The notes beneath the pieces were generated by a model. It was given only the letters and a program-made list of their open reading frames with translations. It was not told the DNA's origin and made no database searches. A stretch of DNA of 36,743 bases from NCBI GenBank assembly GCA_016280895.1, contig JAEEHM010000065.1, forward strand, positions 1 to 36,743, read 5' to 3'. Source of the stretch: Bacillota bacterium (GTDB lineage Bacteria; Bacillota_I; Bacilli_A; ML615J-28; CAG-698). This document shows positions 7,860 through 15,786 of this stretch, in pieces (the stretch's first letter is position 1; the number at the start of each line of letters is the position of its first letter). A program made the position numbers and the translations under genes.

Positions 7860-8660
7860 TTAATGTGAATCGTTTTTACCAATGCTGTTAAATGATGTTC
7901 CCATCATATAAACTGTCTCGTCAACAATAATATATCGATCATGAAATACGTTAGTGTTGATTAGATGAATATTATCTTTCAAATCGATATTATTAAGATA
8001 TGAGTTAGAAGATGTATAAATATATATAGGGATTTTAATTTCTTCAAGCATTTTTAATAAAAAACTATCTGCATACATATCTATAATTGTGAGTTTATTT
8101 TTAGCAAGGAAGAAAAGTTTTATTAAGAAAGAATAAGGCTCTAATATTTCTCCTTCATAAAATAGTTTATTATTATCTGAATATACTATTTCATTTAAAT
8201 TATTTACTTTGTTTTCTATTTCTTTATATTTAGATTGTAAATCTAAAATATTAGAAGTACAAGATAAGCATCTTTCTTCATTAATTACATGGCCTTTTAA
8301 TAAATATTGTTTTAATGTAGAAGTAGCCCATCGTCTAAAGATAATGCCACGTTTTGATTTTACTCTATATCCCACAGAAATTATCATATCAAGGTTAAAT
8401 AATTTTATTGTGCGTTTTACATGACGATTAGCCTCAAATTGAACTACCGAGGATTCCTCGGTAGTTGAAGGATCCAATTCCCCTTCATTAAGTATGTTTT
8501 TAATGTGAAGACCAATATTATCTGTTGAAACATCAAATAATAAGGACATTTCTTTTTGCGATAACCACACAGTATCTTCATTAGGCGATACTTTTACATC
8601 CAAACTAAAATCTCCGTCTTCAAATTTTATTAAATCATAGTGTTTTTCGTTGTTTATCAT
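7860..8660 (-). CDS. RhuM-family protein with PLD-like C-terminus, tail lost by frameshift
   Basis: 266 residues as read. The N-terminal half has the RhuM signature: VWLSQKEMSLLFDVS, IGLHIKNILNEGEL, then NLDMIISVGYRVKSKRG and FRRWATSTLKQYLLKGHVIN. The C-terminal part ends in HDRYIIVDETVYMMGTSFNSIGK, a phospholipase D-like HxD pattern found at the end of some relatives. The frame then breaks at an A5 run (plus strand 7873-7877): a +1 shift restores TIHINELKDNKEDDLLKK and a stop at 7817, inside the terminator arm, as expected for the intact gene. So one base was probably gained. Strong AGGAGG site before the ATG. RhuM is an accessory protein often found near type I restriction loci; its biochemical function is unknown. 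It shares its leader with the nuclease gene at 1937-2926. Confidence 0.8.
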   Translation of the reverse strand: MINNEKHYDLIKFEDGDFSLDVKVSPNEDTVWLSQKEMSLLFDVSTDNIGLHIKNILNEGELDPSTTEESSVVQFEANRHVKRTIKLFNLDMIISVGYRVKSKRGIIFRRWATSTLKQYLLKGHVINEERCLSCTSNILDLQSKYKEIENKVNNLNEIVYSDNNKLFYEGEILEPYSFLIKLFFLAKNKLTIIDMYADSFLLKMLEEIKIPIYIYTSSNSYLNNIDLKDNIHLINTNVFHDRYIIVDETVYMMGTSFNSIGKNDSH

Positions 8661-8800
8661 ATATTTTTCCTCCTATTTGATAAAATAAAAAAAGCCCGAT
8701 TGTATGTTTTACAATCAGGCGAATAGTTTTAATATTAAGTTGCTAAAAATTTGTTTTGAAATCATAATTCAGTCCAACTTTGTATATAATAATTATATCA
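8661..8800 (-). promoter_or_regulatory. Attenuator-like leader of the RhuM gene (copy 2 of a shared leader)
   Basis: On the minus strand: extended -10 TGATATAAT (8800-8792); stem AAGTTG (8780-8775) / CAACTT (8742-8737) closing a 32-nt loop; the motif CAACTTAATATTAAAA (8742-8727), 15/16 identical to copy 1; an 11-bp terminator hairpin (8720-8694) with seven T; then AGGAGG and the gene. A 16-codon frame (8765-8715) stops in the ascending arm of the hairpin. Order and spacing match the leader at 2933-3062. Confidence 0.6.
8687..8720 (-). terminator. Intrinsic terminator inside the RhuM leader
   Basis: GCCTGATTGTA pairs with TACAATCGGGC (11 bp, one G-T) around a 5-nt loop, followed on the minus strand by TTTTTTT. 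It lies between promoter and start codon of the RhuM gene. Confidence 0.88.
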
Positions 8801-8877
8801 TATTATTCATTGAAAATCTATATGATATTAAAATAGTCTTTAAAATTATCATATAAGATGCATTATATTTTAAAAAG

Positions 8878-8886
8878 TGTTATAAT
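8878..8886 (+). promoter_or_regulatory. Extended -10 promoter of the suf operon
   Basis: TGTTATAAT (8878-8886) is an extended -10 element about 32 nt upstream of the sufC start; no convincing -35 is visible. Confidence 0.5.
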
Positions 8887-8918
8887 ATGAATATATTGAT
8901 AAATTAAGGGAGAGTAAT

Positions 8919-9755
8919 ATGAAACTTGAAATTAAAGATTTACATGCTGTTGTTATTGATAACGAAACAGGTAAAGAAAAAGAAATATTAAAAGGTTTAA
9001 ATTTAAGTATAAATACAGGAGAGATGCATGCTATTATGGGTCCTAATGGTACTGGTAAGAGTACTTTAGCTAGTGTAATTATGGGTTCACCTGAATATAC
9101 TGTCACTAAAGGATCTATCACTTTAGATGGTGAAGATGTACTTGCAATGAGTGTTGATGAAAGAAGTAAAAAAGGTATCTTTTTAGCTATGCAAAATCCA
9201 AACGAGATTCCTGGTATTACTAATTCTGATTTCATCAAATCAGCGCTTGATGCTAGACTTGATAAAGATCAACATGTTTCTTTATTTAGATTCATTAAAG
9301 ATATGGATAAAGCAGTTAGTGATTTAAAAATGAATCCTGATTTACCACATAGATATATCAATGAAGGCTTTAGTGGTGGTGAAAAGAAGAGAAATGAGAT
9401 TCTTCAAATGAAGATGTTGAAACCTCACTTTGCGATTTTAGATGAAATTGATTCAGGCCTTGATGTTGATGCTTTAAGAATCGTTGGTGAAAATGTGAAT
9501 GATATGAAGAGTGATACTTTTGCATCTTTAGTTATTACTCACTACCAAAGATTACTTGATTATATCAAAGTTACTCACGTTCATATTATGCTTGATGGTA
9601 GAATTGTGAAAAGTGGTGGAGTAGAATTAATTGAAAAAATTGATAATGAAGGTTATGATTGGATCAAGGAAGAACTAGGTATTGTTACTGAAGCCACTCG
9701 TAAACAAAGCTTATCACTAGGTTCTTGTGCTTTAAATCCTAAGGAGAGAAAATAA
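8919..9755 (+). CDS. sufC: SufC, ATPase of the SUF iron-sulphur scaffold complex
   Basis: Soluble ABC-type ATPase of 278 residues that drives the SufBCD scaffold for Fe-S cluster assembly in the cytoplasm. Walker A GPNGTGKST is at 41-49; the SufC-specific signature FSGGEKKRNEILQM, the Walker B FAILDEIDSGLD and the switch His in VITHYQRLLDYI all follow. The C-terminal 20 or so residues (after WIKEELG) extend beyond the usual length of about 250. GGGAG precedes the ATG. The stop overlaps the start of the next gene as TAATG. It is the first gene of sufCDSUB, the usual order in Bacilli. Confidence 0.97.
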   Translation: MKLEIKDLHAVVIDNETGKEKEILKGLNLSINTGEMHAIMGPNGTGKSTLASVIMGSPEYTVTKGSITLDGEDVLAMSVDERSKKGIFLAMQNPNEIPGITNSDFIKSALDARLDKDQHVSLFRFIKDMDKAVSDLKMNPDLPHRYINEGFSGGEKKRNEILQMKMLKPHFAILDEIDSGLDVDALRIVGENVNDMKSDTFASLVITHYQRLLDYIKVTHVHIMLDGRIVKSGGVELIEKIDNEGYDWIKEELGIVTEATRKQSLSLGSCALNPKERK

Positions 9756-10774
9756 TGAAGCACTTTAAAGAATTTGAAGAAAAAGCATATTCTTTTATCA
9801 ATGATGGTGATAACTATATTATCTTCAATGATGGAAAAGCAATTAGATGCAATATTAATGAAGATGAAGTTGAACTAGAAGTTGATAATTATATCGATAG
9901 TTTTGATGTCTGTAAAAAGAAAAGAACAGATGTTGAAGAAGAGATATTAAGTAAGGCTCATTTTAATAATTATGTACATATCAAAAAAGATATTAATTTA
10001 AAATTAATATATCTAAATGATGATGAAGCTTATTTAAATTTCTCATATGTGTTTAAACGTGGTGTAAAAGCAAATTTAACACATATCTTCTTATCATGCC
10101 AAAAGGATTGTAAGGTCTTAAGAGATTATAATTTAAATGATGAATGTGAAGTTATGAATAATACCTTCAACAATTATGAAAATAAGGTATGTGAATATAA
10201 TAATTATTATTTAGATGATAAAGCAAAATTATATATCAATGATTTAAATATCAATGAAGTAGAATCAGAGAATATAAGTAATGTTTATTTGTATAGTGAA
10301 AAAGCAAGTGCTTATGTTTCTAATTCATGTATTAATGCATCATCTAAGCTACAAAAGAATAATTATAATATTTACCACGATGAAAAGAAAACAAAATCAG
10401 AACTAGTAGGTTATGGTGTTGTTTTAAATGATTCAACATTAAATATGGATACTTGTGGATATATTAAAAGAGGTGCAAAAAATGCTAACATGCATCAAAC
10501 ATCAAAGGGTATTATCTTAGATACATATTCAGTTATGCAAGCATGTCCACTTTTATATATCGATGAATTTGATTGTATGGCAAGCCATGGTGCATCAATT
10601 GGTGCAATCAGTGAAGAAGATGTTTATTATTTAATGAGTAGAGGCTTAAGTAGATATGATGCTGAGAAATTGATTGTGTATGGTTTCTTTAATCCATACT
10701 TGTCAAAAATAAATGACGAAAAGATTCTTGCTTATATTCAAGAAGTAATAGCCAAGAAATTGGAGATGAGATAA
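9755..10774 (+). CDS. sufD: SufD, scaffold subunit (short form)
   Basis: Beta-helix scaffold protein that pairs with SufB and SufC. The C-terminal half has the conserved SufB/D core: the ASHGASIGAI motif with the functional His, followed by EEDVYYLMSRGLSRYDAEKLIVYGFF. At 339 residues it is about 90 shorter than the Bacillus protein; the N-terminal half is reduced and diverged. TAATG overlaps join it to sufC and to sufS, so translation is probably coupled across the three. Confidence 0.92.
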   Translation: MKHFKEFEEKAYSFINDGDNYIIFNDGKAIRCNINEDEVELEVDNYIDSFDVCKKKRTDVEEEILSKAHFNNYVHIKKDINLKLIYLNDDEAYLNFSYVFKRGVKANLTHIFLSCQKDCKVLRDYNLNDECEVMNNTFNNYENKVCEYNNYYLDDKAKLYINDLNINEVESENISNVYLYSEKASAYVSNSCINASSKLQKNNYNIYHDEKKTKSELVGYGVVLNDSTLNMDTCGYIKRGAKNANMHQTSKGIILDTYSVMQACPLLYIDEFDCMASHGASIGAISEEDVYYLMSRGLSRYDAEKLIVYGFFNPYLSKINDEKILAYIQEVIAKKLEMR

Positions 10775-12000
10775 TGAATAGAAGTGAAGTTAAAAAGTTT
10801 GCAAGTGATTGTAAGAAATATTTTCCAATACTTACAAATAATAAAGATTTATGTTATTTAGATAGTGGTGCCACATCATTAAAACCTAAATGTGTTTTGG
10901 ATAAAATGAATGAATATTATGAAAATTATGGTGTTAATATTCATCGTGGTGTTTACAAACTAAGCTATGATGCTACCAATGCATATGATATAGCAAGAGA
11001 AAAAGTTGCTAAATTCATCAATGCTGATTTTAATGAAGTAGTTTTTACTAAAAATGTAAGTGAATCATTAAATGATCTATCGTTGATGCTAAAGGATAGT
11101 TTAAAAGCAGGCGATGAGGTTTTAACATCTGTTTTAGAGCATCATTCATCTGTACTTCCTTGGCTCATTAGATCAAAGGAAATAGGTTTAAAATTAACAT
11201 ACCTTCCGCTTAATGATAAAAACAGATTAGATATTGATAAAATCGAAGATTATATCAATTCGAATACTAAGATTATTGCACTTGGATATGTTAGTAATGT
11301 GCTTGGATATAAGGTAGATATGAAAAGAATTATTGAAATTGCGCATAAACATAATGTGCTAGTTATCGTAGATGCCGCTCAAGCAATTCAACATTTTCCA
11401 ATTGATGTCAAAGAATTAGATTGCGATTTCTTATGCTTCTCTGGTCATAAGATGTTTGGACCAATGGGTGTTGGTGTACTTTATGGTAAGAAAAAACATC
11501 TTAAAAAAATGATGCCTGTTTATTATGGTGGTGATATGAATGAGGAAGTATATCAAGATAGAGTAGATATCAAAGATATCCCTTATCGTTTTGAGGTGGG
11601 TACTCCTGCAATCGCAGAGGTTATTGGCCTTGGTGAAGCTGTTGATTTTATATCAAGTATTGGCTATGATAAAATCATTGAACATAATCAAGCCTTATGT
11701 GCATACATTGAAGAAAAATTTAGAAATATAGATGGAATTGAGCTTTATAATGATTCCTTTGATGAAGCAATTTTATCATTTAATGTGAAGGGTGTTCATC
11801 CTCATGATGCATCTAGCTTTTTAGATGAGAAAAATATTTGCGTGCGTGCAGGTCATCATTGTGCTCAACTTCTAACAAAATATTTAGGATTAAATGGTAC
11901 AGTTAGAGCTAGCTTCTCAATTTTTAATGACTTTGATGATGTTGATAAATTAGCAGATTGTGTTAAAAAAGTAATTGATTTCTTTAAGGAATTTAATTAG
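10774..12000 (+). CDS. sufS: SufS, cysteine desulfurase
   Basis: Class II PLP-dependent cysteine desulfurase of 408 residues that provides sulphur as a persulphide. The PLP-binding Lys226 lies in CFSGHKMFGPMGVGVLYG, and the active-site Cys363 in RAGHHCAQ, a group II hallmark. VLEHHSSVLPW and VDAAQAIQH are the expected cofactor-contacting motifs. Length is normal. It overlaps sufD by one base and is followed 8 nt later by its sulphur acceptor sufU. Confidence 0.97.
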   Translation: MNRSEVKKFASDCKKYFPILTNNKDLCYLDSGATSLKPKCVLDKMNEYYENYGVNIHRGVYKLSYDATNAYDIAREKVAKFINADFNEVVFTKNVSESLNDLSLMLKDSLKAGDEVLTSVLEHHSSVLPWLIRSKEIGLKLTYLPLNDKNRLDIDKIEDYINSNTKIIALGYVSNVLGYKVDMKRIIEIAHKHNVLVIVDAAQAIQHFPIDVKELDCDFLCFSGHKMFGPMGVGVLYGKKKHLKKMMPVYYGGDMNEEVYQDRVDIKDIPYRFEVGTPAIAEVIGLGEAVDFISSIGYDKIIEHNQALCAYIEEKFRNIDGIELYNDSFDEAILSFNVKGVHPHDASSFLDEKNICVRAGHHCAQLLTKYLGLNGTVRASFSIFNDFDDVDKLADCVKKVIDFFKEFN

Positions 12001-12008
12001 GTGATTAT

Positions 12009-12440
12009 ATGAATTATGATATGGAAAAATTATACCGTGAAGTAATGACAGACCATTATAAGAATCCAAGAAACAAAGGATTAAAAGGCGAAGGAAATTT
12101 AATGCATAAACGTAATCCTTCTTGTGGTGATGATATTGAAGTTGAAGTATTACTTAATGGAAATAAAATTAAAGAAGTTAGACATGATGGTAAAGGCTGC
12201 TTAATATGCTGTTCAAGTGCATCAGTAATGTGCTCTGTACTTGAAGGAAAAACAGTAGATGAGGCTAAAGAGATATCGAAAAACTTTTTTGATATGTTGA
12301 AAGGTGAAGATGCTGATTTGGATTTACTTGATGAGGCATCAATATATCAAGGAGTTTCTAAATTCCCAGCACGTATTAAATGTGCTGCCCTTCCTTGGCA
12401 TGCCTTTTACGACAATGTAAGTGGTGAAGACAATGAATGA
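12009..12440 (+). CDS. sufU: SufU, zinc-dependent sulphurtransferase for SufS
   Basis: 143 residues. The zinc ligands of SufU are all present: Cys39 and Asp41 in SCGDD, Cys64 in GKGCLIC, and Cys125 in [13 protein letters not shown]. SufU accepts persulphide sulphur from SufS and passes it to SufB. This copy has extra cysteines next to Cys64 (CLICCSS) and at 75, which is unusual. The start is placed at the ATG after GGTGAT; the 3' end overlaps sufB. Confidence 0.95.
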   Translation: MNYDMEKLYREVMTDHYKNPRNKGLKGEGNLMHKRNPSCGDDIEVEVLLNGNKIKEVRHDGKGCLICCSSASVMCSVLEGKTVDEAKEISKNFFDMLKGEDADLDLLDEASIYQGVSKFPARIKCAALPWHAFYDNVSGEDNE

Positions 12441-13845
12441 TCAACATAAAAAAGAAATAAATGATATTGTCGGTGATTATAAATATGGTTTTAAAACTGA
12501 TGCTAAAACTGTAGTTGATACAGGTAAGGGCTTATCAGAAGAGATTGTAAGAAAGATATCTGAACTTAAGGGTGAACCTGATTGGATGTTAGAATTTAGA
12601 CTTAAGGCTTATCACAAATTTGTGGAGATGGAACAACCTAATTTTGGACCAAATTTAGACTTCATTGATTTTAATGATTATACTTATTACATAAAATCAT
12701 CTGAGCGTGTTTCTAAGTCTTGGGATGATGTACCTGAAGAAATTAAAGACACTTTTGAGAAATTAGGTATACCTGAGGCTGAAAGAGATTATTTAGCTGG
12801 TGTTACAACTCAATTTGAATCTGAGGCAGTATACCATCATAATATGGAAGAATTAGAAAAACAAGGTGTGCTTTTCTGTGATACTGATACAGCACTAAAA
12901 AAATATCCTGAAATATTTAAAAAATATTTTGCGACAATTGTACCTTATACTGATAATAAATATGCAGCACTAAATAGTGCTGTATGGAGTGGTGGAAGCT
13001 TTATCTATATACCAGAAGGTGTAAAGTTAGAAAAACCACTTCAATCATATTTTAGAATCAATAGTGAACAAATGGGCCAATTTGAAAGAAGTTTAATAAT
13101 TGTAGATAAGGGTGCAAGCGTTCATTATGTTGAAGGCTGTACTGCCCCAATTTATTCAAAGGACTCACTTCATGCGGCTGTTGTTGAAATATATGTTGCT
13201 GATGATGCATCATGTAGATATTCTACTATTCAAAACTGGAGTAACAATATTGTAAATCTAGTTACAAAACGAGCATTATGTGAAAAGAATGCGTTAATGG
13301 AATGGATTGATGGTAATGTTGGATCAGGTTTGAATATGAAATATCCTGCATGCATCCTAAAGGGCGATGGCGCAAGAGGAAATACTATTTCTATCGCATT
13401 TGCGTCTAAGGGTCAATATCAAGATGCTGGTGCTAAGATGATTCATATTGGAAAGAACACTTCATCTACTATTATATCTAAATCAATTTGTAGATTAGGT
13501 GGAGTTGTTAATTATCGAGGTACTGTAAATATCGGCAAGAATGCACTTAATTCTAAGAGTCATGTTGAATGCGATACAATCATCTTAGATGAAATATCTA
13601 AAAGTGATACTATTCCTGTTAACATTATTAAGAATTCTAAAAGCAAAATTGAACATGAAGCAACAGTATCAAAGATATCTGATGAACAATTATTCTATCT
13701 AATGAGTAGAGGAATAAGTGAAAAAGATGCTATGCAAATGATTATTATGGGCTTCATTGAACCATTTGCGAAAGAACTACCAATGGAATATGCTGTTGAA
13801 TTAAATCGACTTATTTCATTAAATATGGAAGGTTCAATTGGATAA
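12433..13845 (+). CDS. sufB: SufB, core scaffold subunit
   Basis: 470 residues. Full-length SufB on which the Fe-S cluster is built. Visible hallmarks are [44 protein letters not shown], the cluster-related Cys in [12 protein letters not shown], and the C-terminal [24 protein letters not shown]. The ATG at 12433 (ATGAATGA overlap with sufU, GGTGA 5 nt upstream) is preferred over the GTG at 12421. It is the last gene of the operon, with a strong terminator after it. Confidence 0.96.
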   Translation: MNDQHKKEINDIVGDYKYGFKTDAKTVVDTGKGLSEEIVRKISELKGEPDWMLEFRLKAYHKFVEMEQPNFGPNLDFIDFNDYTYYIKSSERVSKSWDDVPEEIKDTFEKLGIPEAERDYLAGVTTQFESEAVYHHNMEELEKQGVLFCDTDTALKKYPEIFKKYFATIVPYTDNKYAALNSAVWSGGSFIYIPEGVKLEKPLQSYFRINSEQMGQFERSLIIVDKGASVHYVEGCTAPIYSKDSLHAAVVEIYVADDASCRYSTIQNWSNNIVNLVTKRALCEKNALMEWIDGNVGSGLNMKYPACILKGDGARGNTISIAFASKGQYQDAGAKMIHIGKNTSSTIISKSICRLGGVVNYRGTVNIGKNALNSKSHVECDTIILDEISKSDTIPVNIIKNSKSKIEHEATVSKISDEQLFYLMSRGISEKDAMQMIIMGFIEPFAKELPMEYAVELNRLISLNMEGSIG

Positions 13846-13852
13846 TAAAAAT

Positions 13853-13888
13853 AAAGAACTTAATTTAAATTGAAATTAAGTTCTTTTT
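13853..13888 (+). terminator. Intrinsic terminator of the suf operon
   Basis: A perfect 14-bp stem (13853-13866 / 13873-13886), 6-nt loop, then TTTTT. Confidence 0.93.
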
Positions 13889-13906
13889 ATTTAGTTTGAT
13901 TTATAG

Positions 13907-13912
13907 TATAAT
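13907..13912 (+). promoter_or_regulatory. -10 element upstream of the ABC-like pair
   Basis: TATAAT sits 16 nt before the ATG at 13929, so the leader would be only about 10 nt. It also lies downstream of the ATG at 13896, which makes that ATG an unlikely start. Confidence 0.5.
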
Positions 13913-13928
13913 ATTCACAGGTGATAAT

Positions 13929-14696
13929 ATGATTAAAATAAATGATCTACAATTGAATAAATATAAGATAAATGCAGATATTGATACTAGTATTAACACA
14001 TTAATTATCGCAAGTAAGGAAATAGCTTATGATTTTTCTAAAATAATTGCTGGTATTAATAAGTCTGATATCACATATTTAGATGAATTAATATATGATA
14101 ATGATAATTATGCAAGAAATAGAATATATATTGATAATAATATTGCATATTTGGATAATCTCAACAGCAAAAGAATCGAAAATATGATGATAGAAGATTA
14201 TCAAAAAGTATTTGATTCAGCATATTTCAATTCTTTAATTAAAAAAACACATTTAAGAATTGATGTAAGAAGAAAAGATAAATATGAATTTGTTGGAAAA
14301 TATCGAAGTATATCTAATGATATATTTGCACTTTCAACATATTGTATAAGAATATTTTATTTAGCTTTTAAGGATTTGGATAAGAATATCTTAAAAGATG
14401 ACTTTATTCAACATAAAGGAAATATCTTTTTTACATCATTTGAACAAGAAAATATCAAATTATATGAGGATATAATTGATGATTTTATTGTTTTATATGA
14501 GGATAGATGTTTTAAAATAAATAAAAATGATAAGATTTTAAAAGTAAAGAAAGAAAAAGACTATAATCATATAAGTATTATTAAGAATCTAATATATGAA
14601 AATGATGAATATTATTATGTTTTAAAAGAAGCATTAAGTGATAAGACTTTACATGCTAAAGCAAGTGAAATAAATATATATGATATAGGTAAATAA
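13929..14696 (+). CDS. Unrecognised protein resembling an ABC ATPase without Walker A
   Basis: 255 residues, not assigned to a family with certainty. The layout is that of a small ABC ATPase. The strand-loop-helix TLIIASKEIAYDFSKIIAGI (residues about 24-43) sits where 'GxNGxGKSTLLKIIAGI' would be, but the glycine-lysine loop is gone. Later SISNDIFALSTYCIRIFY occupies the place of the signature helix, and IIDDFIVLYEDRCFKI resembles the 'D-I-V-L-x-G-K' end of such domains. No Walker B or switch His is visible. AGGTGAT before the ATG decides the start. One base separates it from a membrane protein gene, as in ABC-2-type two-gene transporters. It may be a non-hydrolysing relic or a different fold; moderate to low certainty. 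Confidence 0.6.
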   Translation: MIKINDLQLNKYKINADIDTSINTLIIASKEIAYDFSKIIAGINKSDITYLDELIYDNDNYARNRIYIDNNIAYLDNLNSKRIENMMIEDYQKVFDSAYFNSLIKKTHLRIDVRRKDKYEFVGKYRSISNDIFALSTYCIRIFYLAFKDLDKNILKDDFIQHKGNIFFTSFEQENIKLYEDIIDDFIVLYEDRCFKINKNDKILKVKKEKDYNHISIIKNLIYENDEYYYVLKEALSDKTLHAKASEINIYDIGK

Positions 14697-14697
14697 T

Positions 14698-15261
14698 ATG
14701 AAGAGATTTCTTAAATATCATAAAATAAGTATTATAATAAATATCTGTATTATACTAGCCCTTATTCTTTATTTTTCATTTAGTGATAAGTATTATTTTG
14801 TAACATTTTTGTATATGTTTATGCCATTTTCGATTGCCTCTGTAGCGTTTTTTAACAAAAATGACGACATAATAAAAATTAATCTCGGCACAACAAGACA
14901 TAATTTATACAAAAAACACCTAAAATTTTTAATAAAAATCTTTATTTTCAGCTCAATTTATTTATTATTAATATACTTATTTATCTTTATTAAATCTGAT
15001 TTTAAGGATTTATTATATAAAGATTTCATAATAAAATATCTATTTTTACTTCTTAATAATACCATTGCAGTTAATATTTTATTGCTTTTTAATAAAAATA
15101 CTAAAAATTTAATATTAAAGATATTATATTTATTAATAATTAGTATTAATTTAGTATTATTTATTGCTGATTATAGATTTATTTCTTTGATTATTGGCTT
15201 TGTGTTTGCGATTTGTTCGAGTATTTTAAATTATTATATTTTTATGCATGAAAAGATCTAG
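14698..15261 (+). CDS. Multi-spanning membrane protein, partner of the ABC-like protein
   Basis: 187 residues, about six hydrophobic helices (roughly 10-28, 33-50, 70-90, 108-126, 132-152, 158-183). There are no recognisable catalytic motifs. Its position directly after the ATPase-like gene suggests the membrane half of an ABC-2-type exporter, though it is shorter than most. Extremely rich in Phe, Ile, Leu, Lys and Asn, following the local base composition. The stop lies in the stem of the terminator. Confidence 0.65.
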   Translation: MKRFLKYHKISIIINICIILALILYFSFSDKYYFVTFLYMFMPFSIASVAFFNKNDDIIKINLGTTRHNLYKKHLKFLIKIFIFSSIYLLLIYLFIFIKSDFKDLLYKDFIIKYLFLLLNNTIAVNILLLFNKNTKNLILKILYLLIISINLVLFIADYRFISLIIGFVFAICSSILNYYIFMHEKI

Positions 15262-15280
15262 AAATTCTAGGTCTTTTTTT
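15253..15280 (+). terminator. Intrinsic terminator
   Basis: AAGATCTAG pairs with CTAGGTCTT (9 bp, one T-G) around a 5-nt loop, followed by a run of seven T. It overlaps the stop codon of the membrane protein. Confidence 0.88.
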
Positions 15281-15734
15281 AAAGCTTAAAATTTGGTATT
15301 AAAAATGATATATTTTTTTAATAAAAGATAATTAAAATCAAAAGAATTCCCAAATTTCAGCAAAAATAGCCCTAGTCTTAAAATTTGCGATTTGAAAATA
15401 TTAGATGCCGATTCAATTAACTAAAGGTGAAAAAGAAGAAAAACGATGTAAGGGCCAATTTTAGGCTTATTTTTGAGAATAAAATTAAGTCTTAAAGTTT
15501 AAGGTTTAAATTTTTGGGTATTTTTAATTGATTTTTGAATATTTGAAAATAAAGTGATATTATAGGCTAATTTTAGGGCTTAAAATAATAGATAAATTTA
15601 GGGATAAATATTATAAATAAATATATCTTAAATATAGTTAATAAAATAATAAGAAAATATTAGAGATTTTTTATGATAATTTTTAGTTAAATATAATAAA
15701 ATAGTATTAAATTAAGAAATAAAATATTAAATAT
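15281..15734. other. Long AT-rich intergenic region with weak repeats, no gene seen
   Basis: About 450 bases with no credible coding frame. Related short strings recur: CTTAAAATTTG or CTTAAAGTTT near 15285, 15377 and 15491, and (A/G)GC(C/T)AATTTTAGG(G)CTTA near 15454 and 15565. No tRNA, terminator or DnaA-box cluster is visible. It could be a decayed gene or an unrecognised RNA; most likely spacer. Confidence 0.4.
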
Positions 15735-15763
15735 TTGTATAAATATGATAAAAGTAGTATAAT
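15735..15763 (+). promoter_or_regulatory. Promoter of tilS-hpt-ftsH-rqcP
   Basis: TTGTAT (15735-15740), a 17-bp spacer and TATAAT (15758-15763) precede the tilS ribosome site GAGG (15775-15778). Confidence 0.75.
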
Positions 15764-15786
15764 AAATTGGTTTTGAGGAAAAAAAT

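Noticed and set aside
13896-13928. ATG at 13896 for the ABC-like gene
   Set aside because: The -10 element lies downstream of it, and the ATG at 13929 has AGGTGAT in front.
15281-15786. Possible replication origin in the AT-rich gap
   Set aside because: No cluster of TTATCCACA-like DnaA boxes, and no dnaA or dnaN nearby.
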